This document shows, in pieces, positions 35,506 to 44,908 of a stretch of 64,000 nucleotides of DNA; the stretch's first letter is position 1, and every line of letters starts with the position of its first letter. Origin of the DNA: Pontibacter beigongshangensis (lineage in GTDB: Bacteria; Bacteroidota; Bacteroidia; Cytophagales; Hymenobacteraceae); contig NZ_VFSD01000028.1 in NCBI RefSeq assembly GCF_014332515.1, positions 20,309-84,308 of the forward strand. The letters are read 5' to 3'. Position numbers and translations under genes: made by a program. The notes under the pieces were generated by a model. It did not search any database. It saw only the letters and a list, made by a program, of their open reading frames with translations, and was not told the DNA's origin.

Positions 35506-38500
35506 ATGCGTATATACCGTCTGTTTTGCCTGCTGTTAGTCTTCTTCCTCACCACACCTCTCCTGTATGCACAGGAGCAACAAGTGAAATTTTCGCAACT
35601 GACCAATCTGCCCGGGTTCTCCAAAAGCAATGTCCGGGCTATCCTTAAAGATACATATGGCTTTATGTGGTTTGGTACCGAAGATGGCCTGCATAAATTC
35701 GATGGCTACAGTTTTACCAATTACCGCAGCATTCCCAAAGATTCCACAAGTATCCGCTCTAACCACATTACGGCACTATTTGAAGACAGCCAGGGCGAGC
35801 TATGGATTGGCACCAATGGCGGGGCGCTGAACCGCTACAACCGGCAAACCGATTCCTTTGTCCGGGTAAAGGAGAGCATAGAGGGTGCACCAGGCTTGTC
35901 GCACAAAGATGTAAATACGATATACGAAGACAGCCAGGGCGGTTTCTGGATAGGCACCAACTATGGGCTTAACCTCTTGGACCGCAAAACCGGCCAGATA
36001 ACATCGTTTTTTCCTGAGCCCGAAAATCCCTTCAGTTTACAGCACGGCACCATTAGCGCCCTGTACGAGGATAGCAAAGGCCTTTTCTGGGTAGGAACCC
36101 CCGGAGGGCTGCACCTGCTCGACAAAAAAACCGGCAAGTTCAGGCACTTTAGCCATGCAGAAGCTGACCCCCGCAGCCTGAGCAATAGCGGTATAACGGC
36201 TATTATTGAAGATGCGGACGCTAACCTGTGGATAGGAACCAACGGCGGCGGGCTGAACCTGCTCCATAGAAAAACCTTCACATTTTCGCACTTTTTGCAG
36301 GACCCTGCAAAAAGCAGCAGCCTCGGCGGCGAATTCATAATCAGTCTGGCTGCTGCCGATAGTCACCATCTCTGGGTAGGCACTAATCTGGGGCTGAATC
36401 TCCTGAATGTAAAAAAACGAACTTTTACAAGATACGAGCACATAGCCAGCAACGAGAGCAGCCTTAGCGGCGGTGCCGTCCTATCTGTTCTGCAGGACAA
36501 CCACGGAATTGTATGGGTCGGTACCTTTGGCGGGTACCTGAACAAGTATGACAAAAATCTGGCCTACTTCCAAACCTTTAAGAGCAACTACTCTGATTAT
36601 CATAGTCTTGGGTTTAACGTGGTGTCTTCGTTTGCGGAGTCGCCGGATGGCAATATATGGGTGGGAACCGACGGCGGCGCTCTGAACCTGTATCATAAGG
36701 ATTCGGGCATCTTTACACGCATCCTGCCGGATGAAGCGGCTCCTCCTGGCTACTCCCTGGCCAGCTATTCTGTTCTGGCGCTGCTGCAGAGTAAAAAGAG
36801 CCGTAGCCTCTGGGTCGGGTACTTTGGCAGCGGCCTGGATCGGTTTGATGTAGAACCTTATTACTTCAAAAATTATCAGAGTGGGTCGGGGCAGCAGGCC
36901 CTGAGCAGCCAGTCGGTGTACACGCTGCTCGAGGATAGGCGGGGCCACATATATATTGGCACCAACGGCGGCGGTTTAAATGTGCTGAACCCTAAAACCA
37001 ATACCATCCTGAAGCACCGCTTTAACCCGGACTATCCTGACAGCCTGGGAAGCGATTATGTGCGGGCATTGCTCGAAGACAGGCAGGGAACTATCTGGAT
37101 AGGAACAGCAGGCGGGGGAGTAAACCTCTACAACCAGCAAACAGGCAAGTTTCAACAGCTCGACAGGGAGAAGAGCAACCTGGGGAGCAACGTAGTTTTG
37201 TCGCTCTGTGAAGATAGCAAAGGCACTATGTGGGTAGGTACTTTAGGTGGCGGCCTTAACCGGTTTAATGCCAGAACAAGAACTTTTACCGCTTACCACG
37301 TACAGCATGGCCTGCCCAACAACACCATAAATTACATAGCCGAAGATGCTGCCGGCTTTCTCTGGCTCAGCACCAACAATGGCATTGTCAGGTTCGACCC
37401 TGCCTCCGGCACCACTAAAAGCTTTACACAGACAAATGGATTGAGGAGCAGCGATTTTCTGCCTGGGTCAGGATTAAGGGCCAGTACCGGCGAAATTTAC
37501 TTTGGAGGCCGGGAAGGCTTTGTGGTGATAAACCCTGATAACATTCCGGTAAATGCCATTGCTCCTCCGGTTGTCTTAACAGATTTTCTGCTATTCAACA
37601 AATCAGCTAATTTCGGCCGGGAGGGCTCGCCCCTAACTGCCGACATCTCCATGACCCGCGAAATTGTGCTGGATTACCGGCAATCCATCATCGGGTTTGA
37701 GTTTGCTGCTTTGAGCTTTACAGCTCCTTTCCAGAATCAGTACGCGTATATGCTGGAAGGCTTCGACAAGGACTGGCATTATATGGGGACTCAGCGCGAT
37801 GCCACCTACACTAACCTGGACCCGGGTGAGTATATTTTCAGAGTTAAGGCCGCCAACAACGACGGTGTGTGGAACGAAGAGGGTACTTTTGTGAAAATCA
37901 TCATCACGCCTCCTTTCTGGCAAACGTGGTGGTTTATAGCCATGGGAATATTGCTGGTGGCGGGGCTGGTGGTAGGAGTATACCGGGTGCGGGTGCATAC
38001 GATACAGCAGCAGAAACAGGAGTTAGGAATGTTGGTGCAGCAGCGAACCTCCGAAATTCACCAGCAGAAAGAGGCGCTGGAACGGCAGGCAACGAGCTTG
38101 CACGATCTGAACCTGGAACTGCAGCAGCAGAAAGAGGAGGAGCGGCAGGCAAGAGCCGATGCCGAAGCAGCCCGAAGCGAGGCAGAAAGAGCAAACCAGG
38201 CCAAAAGCATTTTTCTGGCCACCATGAGCCACGAAATCCGCACCCCCCTGAACGGTGTGCTGGGCATGACCTCCTTGCTGGCGGCCACTCCCCTGAACCC
38301 GGACCAGCGCAACTATACCTCTATTATTCAAAGTTCGGGCAGGAGCCTGCTGGCCGTTATAAACGACATCCTCGATTTCTCTAAAATAGAATCGGGCAAT
38401 ATGGAGCTGGAGCAGGTGCCTTTTAACCTGAGGCAGTGCATAGAGGAGGTGCTGGATGTGTTTGCAGAGCGGGCGGCCAGGCAGGGGCTGGACCTGATGT

Positions 38501-39750
38501 ACCAGCTAGATCATGCGCTTCCGGTCATTATAGTAGGCGATAGCCTGCGCTTGCGGCAGATCCTGTTTAACCTGGTAGGCAATGCGATAAAGTTTACACC
38601 TGCAGGAGAAGTGGTGGTAGCCGTCAAACCTCTGCCCCTAACTGCAGCCGGTGATCTTGAACTGTCGTTTGAGGTAAAGGATACTGGTATTGGCATTGCG
38701 GCCGACAAACGACCACTCCTCTTTAAAGCTTTTTCGCAGGTAGACGCTTCTACCACGCGCAAGTATGGAGGCACGGGCCTGGGCCTTGCCATTACCCGGC
38801 GACTGGTGGAACTGATGGGTGGCACGATCGTGGTGGCCGGGAATGAAGGCAAAGGATCCGTATTCCGGTTTACGATGAAAACAAAGAGCTGCGAAAATGT
38901 AGCTCTCCCGAACGATGCCTTTACCGGTATCGAAGAGCTGAAAGGGCGGCGGGTTCTGGTGGTAGACGACAATGAAACTAACCGACTGATACTAGAAACG
39001 CAGCTAAGACAGTGGGGAATGGTGCCTTTTATAGCCTCCTCAGCGGCCGAAGGAAGCGAGATGCTGGCAGCTAATGATTGTAGCCTGGTGATAACAGACA
39101 TGGAAATGCCTGAGGTGAACGGCATCGGTTTTGCCCAGGACATTAAAAAGGCGTATCCGCAACTGCCTGTCATGCTACTTAGCTCGGTGGGGTACGAACT
39201 GGAGCCCTGGCAGAAAGAGTTCTTTGCCTGCATCCTGACAAAGCCGGTAAAGCAACTGCAGTTGCAGAAGCAAATAGCAAACTGCCTGCATGCTCCACAA
39301 AAAGTGGCCAGAGCGCAGGTGCAGGAAGAAGAGAATACCCTAACAGAAGCCTTTTCGGAGCATTACCCCCTGCGGATCCTGATTGCGGAAGATTACCCCG
39401 TCAATCAGCTGCTGCTTCAGATGGTGCTGGAGCGGCTGGGGTACAGCTGGCAGCTGGCAGAGAATGGCCTGCAGGTATTGGATGCTTTAAAGGGGGCATT
39501 CTACGATGTGATTCTGATGGATATCCAGATGCCGGAGATGGATGGCCTGGAGGCAACCCGTGTCATACGAAGCATCCCCGGCCCTCAGCCCTACATTATC
39601 GCCACCACGGCCAATGCCATGAAAGAAGATGTGCAGCAATGCATGCTGGCAGGTGTAGACAGCTATATCAGCAAGCCTATTGATCTGGACGAGCTGATGG
39701 TGGCACTCCGAAAAGCCTTTGGAGAAGTTAAACAGACAATCCCTGACTAG
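35506..39750 (+). CDS. Hybrid sensor histidine kinase with two receiver domains
   Basis: A 1414-aa membrane sensor. A signal peptide (MRIYRLFCLLLVFFL...) is followed by 13-14 Reg_prop propeller repeats of the form D.G.LWIGT.GGGLN (residues about 30-680) and a Y_Y_Y domain (about 740-800). A transmembrane helix lies near 806-828, a coiled coil follows, and the HisKA H-box is MSHEIRTPLNG with His909. The HATPase domain contains DTGIGIA and GGTGLGL. Two receivers follow, with Asp1198 (ITDMEMPEVNG) and Asp1339 (LMDIQMPEMDG). There is no C-terminal AraC helix-turn-helix, so output must pass through a phosphorelay partner. The ATG at 35506 gives the signal peptide directly; six more codons upstream are open. 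Confidence 0.92.
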   Translation: MRIYRLFCLLLVFFLTTPLLYAQEQQVKFSQLTNLPGFSKSNVRAILKDTYGFMWFGTEDGLHKFDGYSFTNYRSIPKDSTSIRSNHITALFEDSQGELWIGTNGGALNRYNRQTDSFVRVKESIEGAPGLSHKDVNTIYEDSQGGFWIGTNYGLNLLDRKTGQITSFFPEPENPFSLQHGTISALYEDSKGLFWVGTPGGLHLLDKKTGKFRHFSHAEADPRSLSNSGITAIIEDADANLWIGTNGGGLNLLHRKTFTFSHFLQDPAKSSSLGGEFIISLAAADSHHLWVGTNLGLNLLNVKKRTFTRYEHIASNESSLSGGAVLSVLQDNHGIVWVGTFGGYLNKYDKNLAYFQTFKSNYSDYHSLGFNVVSSFAESPDGNIWVGTDGGALNLYHKDSGIFTRILPDEAAPPGYSLASYSVLALLQSKKSRSLWVGYFGSGLDRFDVEPYYFKNYQSGSGQQALSSQSVYTLLEDRRGHIYIGTNGGGLNVLNPKTNTILKHRFNPDYPDSLGSDYVRALLEDRQGTIWIGTAGGGVNLYNQQTGKFQQLDREKSNLGSNVVLSLCEDSKGTMWVGTLGGGLNRFNARTRTFTAYHVQHGLPNNTINYIAEDAAGFLWLSTNNGIVRFDPASGTTKSFTQTNGLRSSDFLPGSGLRASTGEIYFGGREGFVVINPDNIPVNAIAPPVVLTDFLLFNKSANFGREGSPLTADISMTREIVLDYRQSIIGFEFAALSFTAPFQNQYAYMLEGFDKDWHYMGTQRDATYTNLDPGEYIFRVKAANNDGVWNEEGTFVKIIITPPFWQTWWFIAMGILLVAGLVVGVYRVRVHTIQQQKQELGMLVQQRTSEIHQQKEALERQATSLHDLNLELQQQKEEERQARADAEAARSEAERANQAKSIFLATMSHEIRTPLNGVLGMTSLLAATPLNPDQRNYTSIIQSSGRSLLAVINDILDFSKIESGNMELEQVPFNLRQCIEEVLDVFAERAARQGLDLMYQLDHALPVIIVGDSLRLRQILFNLVGNAIKFTPAGEVVVAVKPLPLTAAGDLELSFEVKDTGIGIAADKRPLLFKAFSQVDASTTRKYGGTGLGLAITRRLVELMGGTIVVAGNEGKGSVFRFTMKTKSCENVALPNDAFTGIEELKGRRVLVVDDNETNRLILETQLRQWGMVPFIASSAAEGSEMLAANDCSLVITDMEMPEVNGIGFAQDIKKAYPQLPVMLLSSVGYELEPWQKEFFACILTKPVKQLQLQKQIANCLHAPQKVARAQVQEEENTLTEAFSEHYPLRILIAEDYPVNQLLLQMVLERLGYSWQLAENGLQVLDALKGAFYDVILMDIQMPEMDGLEATRVIRSIPGPQPYIIATTANAMKEDVQQCMLAGVDSYISKPIDLDELMVALRKAFGEVKQTIPD

Positions 39751-39951
39751 AAATTTTCCAATTTGATAATTAGAAATTCAAAATTATCATGGCACGAGCG
39801 TCTTCGCTCGTGACGACTATACCGAAGCCTCCCGCCGCTTTAAGACTCATATTTAACCGAATTTTTCTTTAAATTAAAGTGGAGGAGCACGAAGTACATG
39901 CGAGTAAAAATAGTCGGGACAGTTTGAGAAGAGAAAGAAGTCTGTTTTTCG

Positions 39952-40004
39952 GAATTATTCTAATCAAAACAGCCCTTCGGAGACCTCTTCTGCTCCTGCT
40001 GCTG
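39952..40004 (+). repeat. CCE interspersed element, copy 14
   Basis: Identical for about 52 bp to copy 7. It supplies the stop codon and last 14 or so codons of the MFS gene on the opposite strand. Confidence 0.92.
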
Positions 40005-41265
40005 ATCCTATGGCAAGGCCATCCACCGTGGGTTTAGCCAAGTGCTGGTTTTTTTTCCACTGCTTTTCCATGGCCTGTACCACCAGGTACAAACCGGCAG
40101 CAGCTACTGCTGCCAGGCCCCCGGAAGTCCACCACAAGGTAGAAAAGCCGAAGGCGCTGATGATGCTCGTGCCCAGTAAAGGAGCAACTACATGAGCAGC
40201 AGAGTAGGAAATGGTATACAGACCCATGTAAGCACCACGGGTACTGGCATCAGAGCGCTCTACTGTAAGCGTGGTCATATAAGGCATGGCCAGTATCTCC
40301 GAAATGCTAAGCAGCAGCATCGAAATGATCAGAATGCTGCCATGTGCCATCAGGTTTAAGCTGATAAAAGAAAGGCCGACTAAAAGAACGCCCGCCGCCA
40401 CCACATATTTTCTGGGGAAGCGCTCGCCCAGCAGGTACACCAGGATCATCTCCAGTAAAAACACGATCATGCCGTTCAGGCCCATCAGTAAGCCGATCTT
40501 TCCTTCTGTAAGCTGATAAACCTGCTTGTAATACAGGGGCAGGGTAGAAAGCAGCTGGAAAAAGACCGTGGCAAAAACACAGCAAAACAGCACAAACAGC
40601 AAAAAGAGCAGATCCGTGTAAGGCGACTTGCCGGGATTGGCGGTTGCAATCTCCTGTACAGGTGGCTGCGGCCGGTTGCTGGGCTTCTGGCGGAAGTACA
40701 GGTAAAAGAAAATGCCGGCTCCTATGCACGTAATTCCATCTGCAATAAACAGCCACCGGTACGACAGTGCTGCCAGCAGCCCACCCAGCGCCGGACCAAC
40801 GGAAAAGCCCAGGTTTATAGCCATCCGGTTCAGAGAGAAGGCACGGGTCATGTTCTCGGGTTTGGCATAATGCGCAATAGAGGCAGAGTTGGCGGGGCGC
40901 AGGCAGTCGTTTACCAGGCTCAGCATAAACACACCAACCGCAAGGTACTCGAACTGGCGCAGGTTCAGGAGCAGGAAATACAGGCTTCCGCCCAGCGTAA
41001 GGGCCACAAACTGCACTCTGAAATGGCCGATCCTGTCGGTGAGCCAGCCGCCCAGAAAGGAGCCGCAAACGGAACCCAGCCCATAAATGCTGAGAATGGC
41101 TCCCGCTTCTTTCAAGCTATAGCCCAGTTCCCCGATCAGGTAAACACCCAGGAAAGGCGTAACCATGGCGCCGCACCGGTTTATCAGCATCACCAGCGAC
41201 ATCATCCAGGCTGGTCTGGAAAGCCCGCCATAGGCATTGCGGTACAGGAGCAAAATCTTTTTCAT
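39964..41265 (-). CDS. MFS transporter
   Basis: A 433-aa major facilitator with 12 predicted helices in two six-helix halves. The inter-helix 2-3 loop carries GSFLGGWLTDRIGHFRVQ (the GxxxDRxGrR-type motif). It belongs to the drug/peptide exporter side of the MFS (YfcJ/YdhP-like), substrate unknown. The ATG at 41265 (MKKILLLYRNAYGGLSRPAW) is preferred to one eight codons upstream. The last 14 residues (SAAGAEEVSEGLF and stop) are encoded by a CCE element, so the C-terminal tail is repeat-derived. Confidence 0.88.
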   Translation of the reverse strand: MKKILLLYRNAYGGLSRPAWMMSLVMLINRCGAMVTPFLGVYLIGELGYSLKEAGAILSIYGLGSVCGSFLGGWLTDRIGHFRVQFVALTLGGSLYFLLLNLRQFEYLAVGVFMLSLVNDCLRPANSASIAHYAKPENMTRAFSLNRMAINLGFSVGPALGGLLAALSYRWLFIADGITCIGAGIFFYLYFRQKPSNRPQPPVQEIATANPGKSPYTDLLFLLFVLFCCVFATVFFQLLSTLPLYYKQVYQLTEGKIGLLMGLNGMIVFLLEMILVYLLGERFPRKYVVAAGVLLVGLSFISLNLMAHGSILIISMLLLSISEILAMPYMTTLTVERSDASTRGAYMGLYTISYSAAHVVAPLLGTSIISAFGFSTLWWTSGGLAAVAAAGLYLVVQAMEKQWKKNQHLAKPTVDGLAIGSAAGAEEVSEGLF

Positions 41266-41426
41266 AGTTGTGTGGATAAAAGGACACAAGTATCAGGACA
41301 AAGGGCTATTTATAGGCGATTAGAAATAAATCGGTCTGGAAGGATCGTTCTTCCACGTCATCCCAGCAGGATATTTTATTAGTTGATCTCAGCGGTAATT
41401 TCAGCCGCTCCTGCAGCCTGTACTCC

Positions 41427-41465
41427 ATAAAAAAACCTCACCTGCCGATCAGACAAGTGAGGTGC
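41427..41465 (-). terminator. Rho-independent terminator of pth
   Basis: On the minus strand ACCTCAC and GTGAGGT form the stem, followed by TTTTTTT, 24 bp after the pth stop codon. Confidence 0.85.
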
Positions 41466-41488
41466 TGGCACAATTCTATTGTCGGTGG

Positions 41489-42052
41489 CTATTTGGTATT
41501 ATACACATTCATGGTGCGCTCCAGCCCGATGGTACCGAAGGAGATGACAGCCTCGGCTGCCTTCTCGATCAGGGTTTGCAGCTCGGCCTCCTCATCGGAG
41601 CTGAAGTTGCTCAGCACATAATCTACCTGCCTGCCTTTGGAGAAAGCGTCGCCAACGCCAAAGCGGAGGCGGGGGTAGTTATTGTTGCCCAGCGTCTGCT
41701 CAATATGCTTCAGGCCATTGTGGCCGCCGGCGCTGCCTTTCATCCGGATCCGGATTTTTCCGAAGGGGATGGAAATGTCGTCGGTAAGCACCAGCATCTG
41801 CTCTACCGGTAGCTTCAGGCTGGTCAGGTAATGGCTCACGGCTTTCCCGCTCAGGTTCATGTACGTGGTGGGCTTCACGAGCACAAAGGTGCGGCCTTTG
41901 GTCTTTATCTCTGTCACGAATGAGTGGCGGCTCACCTCAAAGCTGGCTTCATGTTTTTTGGCCAGGTAGTCGAGTACCATAAAGCCGATGTTGTGGCGTG
42001 TGTTGGCATATTCGGGGCCAATATTGCCCAGCCCTACTATCAGGTATTTCAT
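41489..42052 (-). CDS. pth: Peptidyl-tRNA hydrolase
   Basis: A 187-aa enzyme that recycles peptidyl-tRNA. Motifs present: YLIVGLGNIGPEYANTRHNIGFMVLD with catalytic His (NTRHNIGF), KPTTYMNLSGKAV, DDISIPFGKIRIRMKGSAGGHNGLKHIE. The ATG at 42052 is chosen because it gives the normal family length. A 23-residue upstream extension to 42121 is open but not typical of Pth. It lies in a housekeeping run with L25 and Prs on the same strand. Confidence 0.93.
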   Translation of the reverse strand: MKYLIVGLGNIGPEYANTRHNIGFMVLDYLAKKHEASFEVSRHSFVTEIKTKGRTFVLVKPTTYMNLSGKAVSHYLTSLKLPVEQMLVLTDDISIPFGKIRIRMKGSAGGHNGLKHIEQTLGNNNYPRLRFGVGDAFSKGRQVDYVLSNFSSDEEAELQTLIEKAAEAVISFGTIGLERTMNVYNTK

Positions 42053-42217
42053 GGTGGTGTCTTGTGTGTCGGGAGCTGTGGCAGTTCCCAAACCGAGCAT
42101 TTCTTTTATCAACTTAAACATAACGGTGGCTGGAGGTAGATGCCAGATTTTAGACTTCTTTGTCGGAAGCTCTATTTAATTCTTGATGACAGCAGTAACG
42201 GATTGCTGCCATTTTGA

Positions 42218-42330
42218 AATTATTCTAATGATTTTGCCCCTCCTGAGGTATCTGCTGCTGCTTCTGCTCTTTTTGTCTGAATCTTTCTATAGGGCCCCTA
42301 CCACAAGGATTTTCAGGATTAAAGGATTTT
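42218..42330 (+). repeat. CCE interspersed element, copy 15 (long form)
   Basis: Core AATTATTCTAATGATTTTGC, then CCCTCCTGAGG and CTG triplets. The tail TTTGTCTGAATCTTTCTATA, GGGCCCCTACC and AAGGATTTTCAGGATT is nearly identical to copy 23. Confidence 0.93.
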
Positions 42331-42432
42331 CAGGACATTCTCGTAGCTTTTCTTCCTGCATGACAACACAGGCTGAGGCAGTTTCCCAATCAACCATTTA
42401 ACCATGCAGCCATTTAACAACCAGCAACCAGC

Positions 42433-42485
42433 AAATTATTCTAATGAAAAAGCCCCTCCAGAAGTTACTGCTGTTGCTGCTCCCG
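42433..42485 (+). repeat. CCE interspersed element, copy 16
   Basis: AAATTATTCTAATGAAAAAG, then CCCCTCCAGAAG and CTG/TTG triplets. The upstream CCATTTAACAACCAGCAACC leader is shared with copy 22. Confidence 0.9.
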
Positions 42486-42522
42486 GTTTAAGCCGGAGCT
42501 AAAATATGCTGGCGGCCGTTCC

Positions 42523-42572
42523 CTAAAAAAAAATCCTGCCCTGCGATATGGCAGGACAGGATTTTTTTTCCA
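42523..42572 (-). terminator. Terminator of rplY, bidirectional
   Basis: AAATCCTG/CCCTGC pairs with GCAGG/CAGGATTT around a GATATG loop, with A/T runs on both sides, 16 bp after the rplY stop codon. Confidence 0.85.
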
Positions 42573-42587
42573 TCAGAAAGAGGAAGC

Positions 42588-43172
42588 TTATTTTTTGCCA
42601 CGGGCTTCTTCCATCTGTGCACTCTTAAGAGCACGCGGAATGGTAACTGTAGCGATTGGCGCGCTCGGATTAGAAAGTATCTCGAAGTTGTTAGGAACAA
42701 CTTTGTTTACTTTAATAGACTTGCCAAGCTCAAGTTCAGAGATATTAACATCAATGGCGTCTGGCAGGTTAGCCGGAAGCGCCTTGATTCTGAGTTTGCG
42801 TAGCTTTGTAACCAGCTTGCCGCCAAGCAGCACACCCGGCGAAACTCCTACGAAACGTACAGGCACGTCCATTTTCACTGGCTTGTCGTCTTGCAGTTCC
42901 AGGAAGTCGACGTGCAGCAGCATTTCGTTTACCGGGTGGAACTGTAAGTCCTGAAGGATGGCTCTGTAATGCGTGCCTTCTATATTCAGGTCTACTTCGT
43001 ATACTTCCGGAGCATACACCAAGTCTCTGAACAGGATGGCTGGCGCATAAAAATGAACTTGCTCAGCACCGCCATATAGTACACCTGGTACATAAGACTC
43101 ATTACGCAGCTCTTTGGTCGTCTGCTTGCCGAGATTTGCTCTTTTAAACCCTATAATCTCTAACTTTTGCAT
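42588..43172 (-). CDS. rplY: 50S ribosomal protein L25/general stress protein Ctc
   Basis: A 194-aa two-domain L25 (TL5/Ctc type) that binds 5S rRNA. The N-terminal beta-barrel begins EIIGFKRANLGKQTTKELRN..VPGVLYGG, and the C-terminal domain contains FVGVSPGVLLGGKLVTKLRKLRIKALPANLPD. It is immediately upstream of pth and downstream of prs on the same strand. A -7 box (TACCTTTG, 43204-43211) gives it its own promoter. Confidence 0.95.
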   Translation of the reverse strand: MQKLEIIGFKRANLGKQTTKELRNESYVPGVLYGGAEQVHFYAPAILFRDLVYAPEVYEVDLNIEGTHYRAILQDLQFHPVNEMLLHVDFLELQDDKPVKMDVPVRFVGVSPGVLLGGKLVTKLRKLRIKALPANLPDAIDVNISELELGKSIKVNKVVPNNFEILSNPSAPIATVTIPRALKSAQMEEARGKK

Positions 43173-43203
43173 GGTTATTTTTAGTATAAATGTTTTGTGG
43201 GTG

Positions 43204-43211
43204 CAAAGGTA
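43204..43211 (-). promoter_or_regulatory. -7 promoter box for rplY
   Basis: TACCTTTG on the minus strand, 31 bp upstream of the start codon. Confidence 0.6.
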
Positions 43212-43344
43212 GTGGTTTTTAATTGTTTAATTGTTGAATTTTTTATTTAATTGTTAAATGGCTAAACTGTTAAATGGTTGTTTCCTCAATCATGCAAGGT
43301 TCAACCATGCAGCCACTTAACAATCAACAACTAACAATCAGCAA

Positions 43345-44274
43345 CTAAATAAACAGCGAGCTGATAGATTCGTGCGTTACCACGTTGTTGATGGCTCTGG
43401 CAAACAGCTCTGCAAAAGACAGCACTTTAATTTTGGAGCAAGGCTGCTTGAGCTTAATGGTGTCAGACACCACCAGTTCTTCGAGCACCGAATTCTCGAT
43501 ACGCTCATAAGCCGGGCCAGAGAGCAGGGGGTGGGTAGCCACTGCGCGCACGGTTTTGGCACCTTTGTCTTTGAGCAGCTCAGCGGCTTTGGTCATGGTG
43601 CCTGCCGTGTCTACCATGTCATCTACCAACACCACGTCCATGCCTTCCACATCACCGATCACCTGCATAGAGGCTATTTCGTTGGCGCGTTTGCGGTGCT
43701 TGTCGCATACTACCATCTCGGCTCCGAAGTTCTTGGCGAAGGCTCTGGTACGCACCACACCACCCACATCAGGCGAGGCAAAAATAAGGTCGTTGCCCAG
43801 GTTGAGGCTGCGCAGGTAAGGCACAAAGATCGCGGAACCGTCGAGGTGATCTACCGGAATATCAAAAAAGCCCTGAATCTGGCCGGCGTGCAGGTCGCAG
43901 GTCATCAGGCGGTCAGCACCTACCGACTGGATGGCGTTGGCCACCACTTTAGCGCCGATCGATACGCGGGGCCTGTCTTTGCGGTCCTGCCGGGCATACC
44001 CGAAATAAGGCATCACAACAATTACTTTATGCGCCGATGCTCTTTTGGCAGCGTCAATCATCAGCATCAGCTCCATGAGGTTGTCGGCAGGCGGGATAGT
44101 GGACTGCACAATAAAAACCTCTGCGCCACGCACAGACTCATTAAAGTGTACGCCTATTTCTCCGTCGCTGAAATGCGAGACAGACAGGTCTCCTAGAGGC
44201 AGGCCATATGCTGTGGCTATGTTTTCAGCCAGGTAAGTGGTGGCAGTTCCTGAAAATATTTTGACTTGTGGCAT
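43345..44274 (-). CDS. prs: Ribose-phosphate pyrophosphokinase
   Basis: A 309-aa enzyme that makes PRPP from ribose-5-phosphate and ATP for nucleotide synthesis. The PRPP-binding loop is VVLVDDMVDTAGTM (about residue 213-226). The FSDGEIGVHFNESVRG, DLHAGQIQGFFDIPVDHL and YFGYARQDRKDRPR segments complete the active site. The promoter -7 box (TAGATTTG) lies about 50 bp upstream. The gap of 172 bp to rplY contains AT-rich simple repeats. Confidence 0.96.
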   Translation of the reverse strand: MPQVKIFSGTATTYLAENIATAYGLPLGDLSVSHFSDGEIGVHFNESVRGAEVFIVQSTIPPADNLMELMLMIDAAKRASAHKVIVVMPYFGYARQDRKDRPRVSIGAKVVANAIQSVGADRLMTCDLHAGQIQGFFDIPVDHLDGSAIFVPYLRSLNLGNDLIFASPDVGGVVRTRAFAKNFGAEMVVCDKHRKRANEIASMQVIGDVEGMDVVLVDDMVDTAGTMTKAAELLKDKGAKTVRAVATHPLLSGPAYERIENSVLEELVVSDTIKLKQPCSKIKVLSFAELFARAINNVVTHESISSLFI

Positions 44275-44324
44275 AATACTGCTAAACGCTGAGGGTATAA
44301 GTTAGAGTTAGGTGATTATGCCTG

Positions 44325-44332
44325 CAAATCTA
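44325..44332 (-). promoter_or_regulatory. -7 promoter box for prs
   Basis: TAGATTTG on the minus strand matches TAnnTTTG. A possible -33 TTTG lies about 23 bp further upstream (44356-44359). Confidence 0.6.
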
Positions 44333-44536
44333 CAAAATTACTGGCACCTGTTTCTCAAAAAGCCAAGATAAATAAAGTCTGTGTTTTCGGAATGAGCTTT
44401 TAATCAGCTGCTTAAGCTGTTTATAAAGTTCCTGTTTGCTTTAAAGCCGCCGGAGAGCATGCAAAGCGGCAGAAACCAGGTTTCCCAGCTATTTTTTGGT
44501 GGGAGCTGCCATGCCGCAAACTAAGACCGCCTGATG

Positions 44537-44580
44537 TGCAGCAGAACTGCTTCCGGAGGGGTATTTTCATTGGAATAATT
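44537..44580 (-). repeat. CCE interspersed element, copy 17
   Basis: AATTATTCCAATGAAAATAC, then CCCTCCGGAAG and a short CTG tract (minus strand). Confidence 0.85.
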
Positions 44581-44908
44581 TGAGTGCATATCATATTTTA
44601 CCGCAGTGCTTTAGCTACTGCTTGATCCGATGTTCTTTAAGCTGTTTTATTGCATTGCTGGGGCTCCGAGCGCTCACGGCTGGGGAAAGGCACATCAAGC
44701 CAGCGACAGGGATTTTTTGATAGACAGCTTTGATGGCATGCCACAGCCATGCATAACAAATATTGGCTATCATGATTGCTCGATAAATACCCCATAATAT
44801 GTTATACACTCCCATAATCTTACCTGGTTATAGGCAGGAGCCCGGGGCACAGAAAATTAATCTGTAGGGCCATGAGCAAAACATACTTATAAGCTGTATT
44901 ATTGTAGT

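Larger units (their letters stand above)
44275..44908. other. Intergenic region with CCE copy 17 (634 bp)
   Basis: Holds the prs promoter and a CCE copy (44537-44580). A frame of 66 codons at 44615-44815 (minus) has no support beyond being open; it reads IKAVYQKIPVAGLMCLSPAV and may be a repeat-derived or decayed sequence. Nothing else is recognisable. Confidence 0.45.

Noticed and set aside
39785..39815. CACGAGCG/CGCTCGTG hairpin after the hybrid kinase as a new element
   Set aside because: It is a single short palindrome of a type common in Bacteroidota spacers. No second copy is seen in the window.
42053..42121. 23-residue N-terminal extension of Pth
   Set aside because: The extended start does not fit the family length, although it cannot be excluded that it is used.
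44615..44815. Minus-strand 66-codon frame containing IKAVYQKIPVAGLMC
   Set aside because: No start context, terminator, or recognisable family. It may be a decayed repeat, so it is only described in the intergenic entry.
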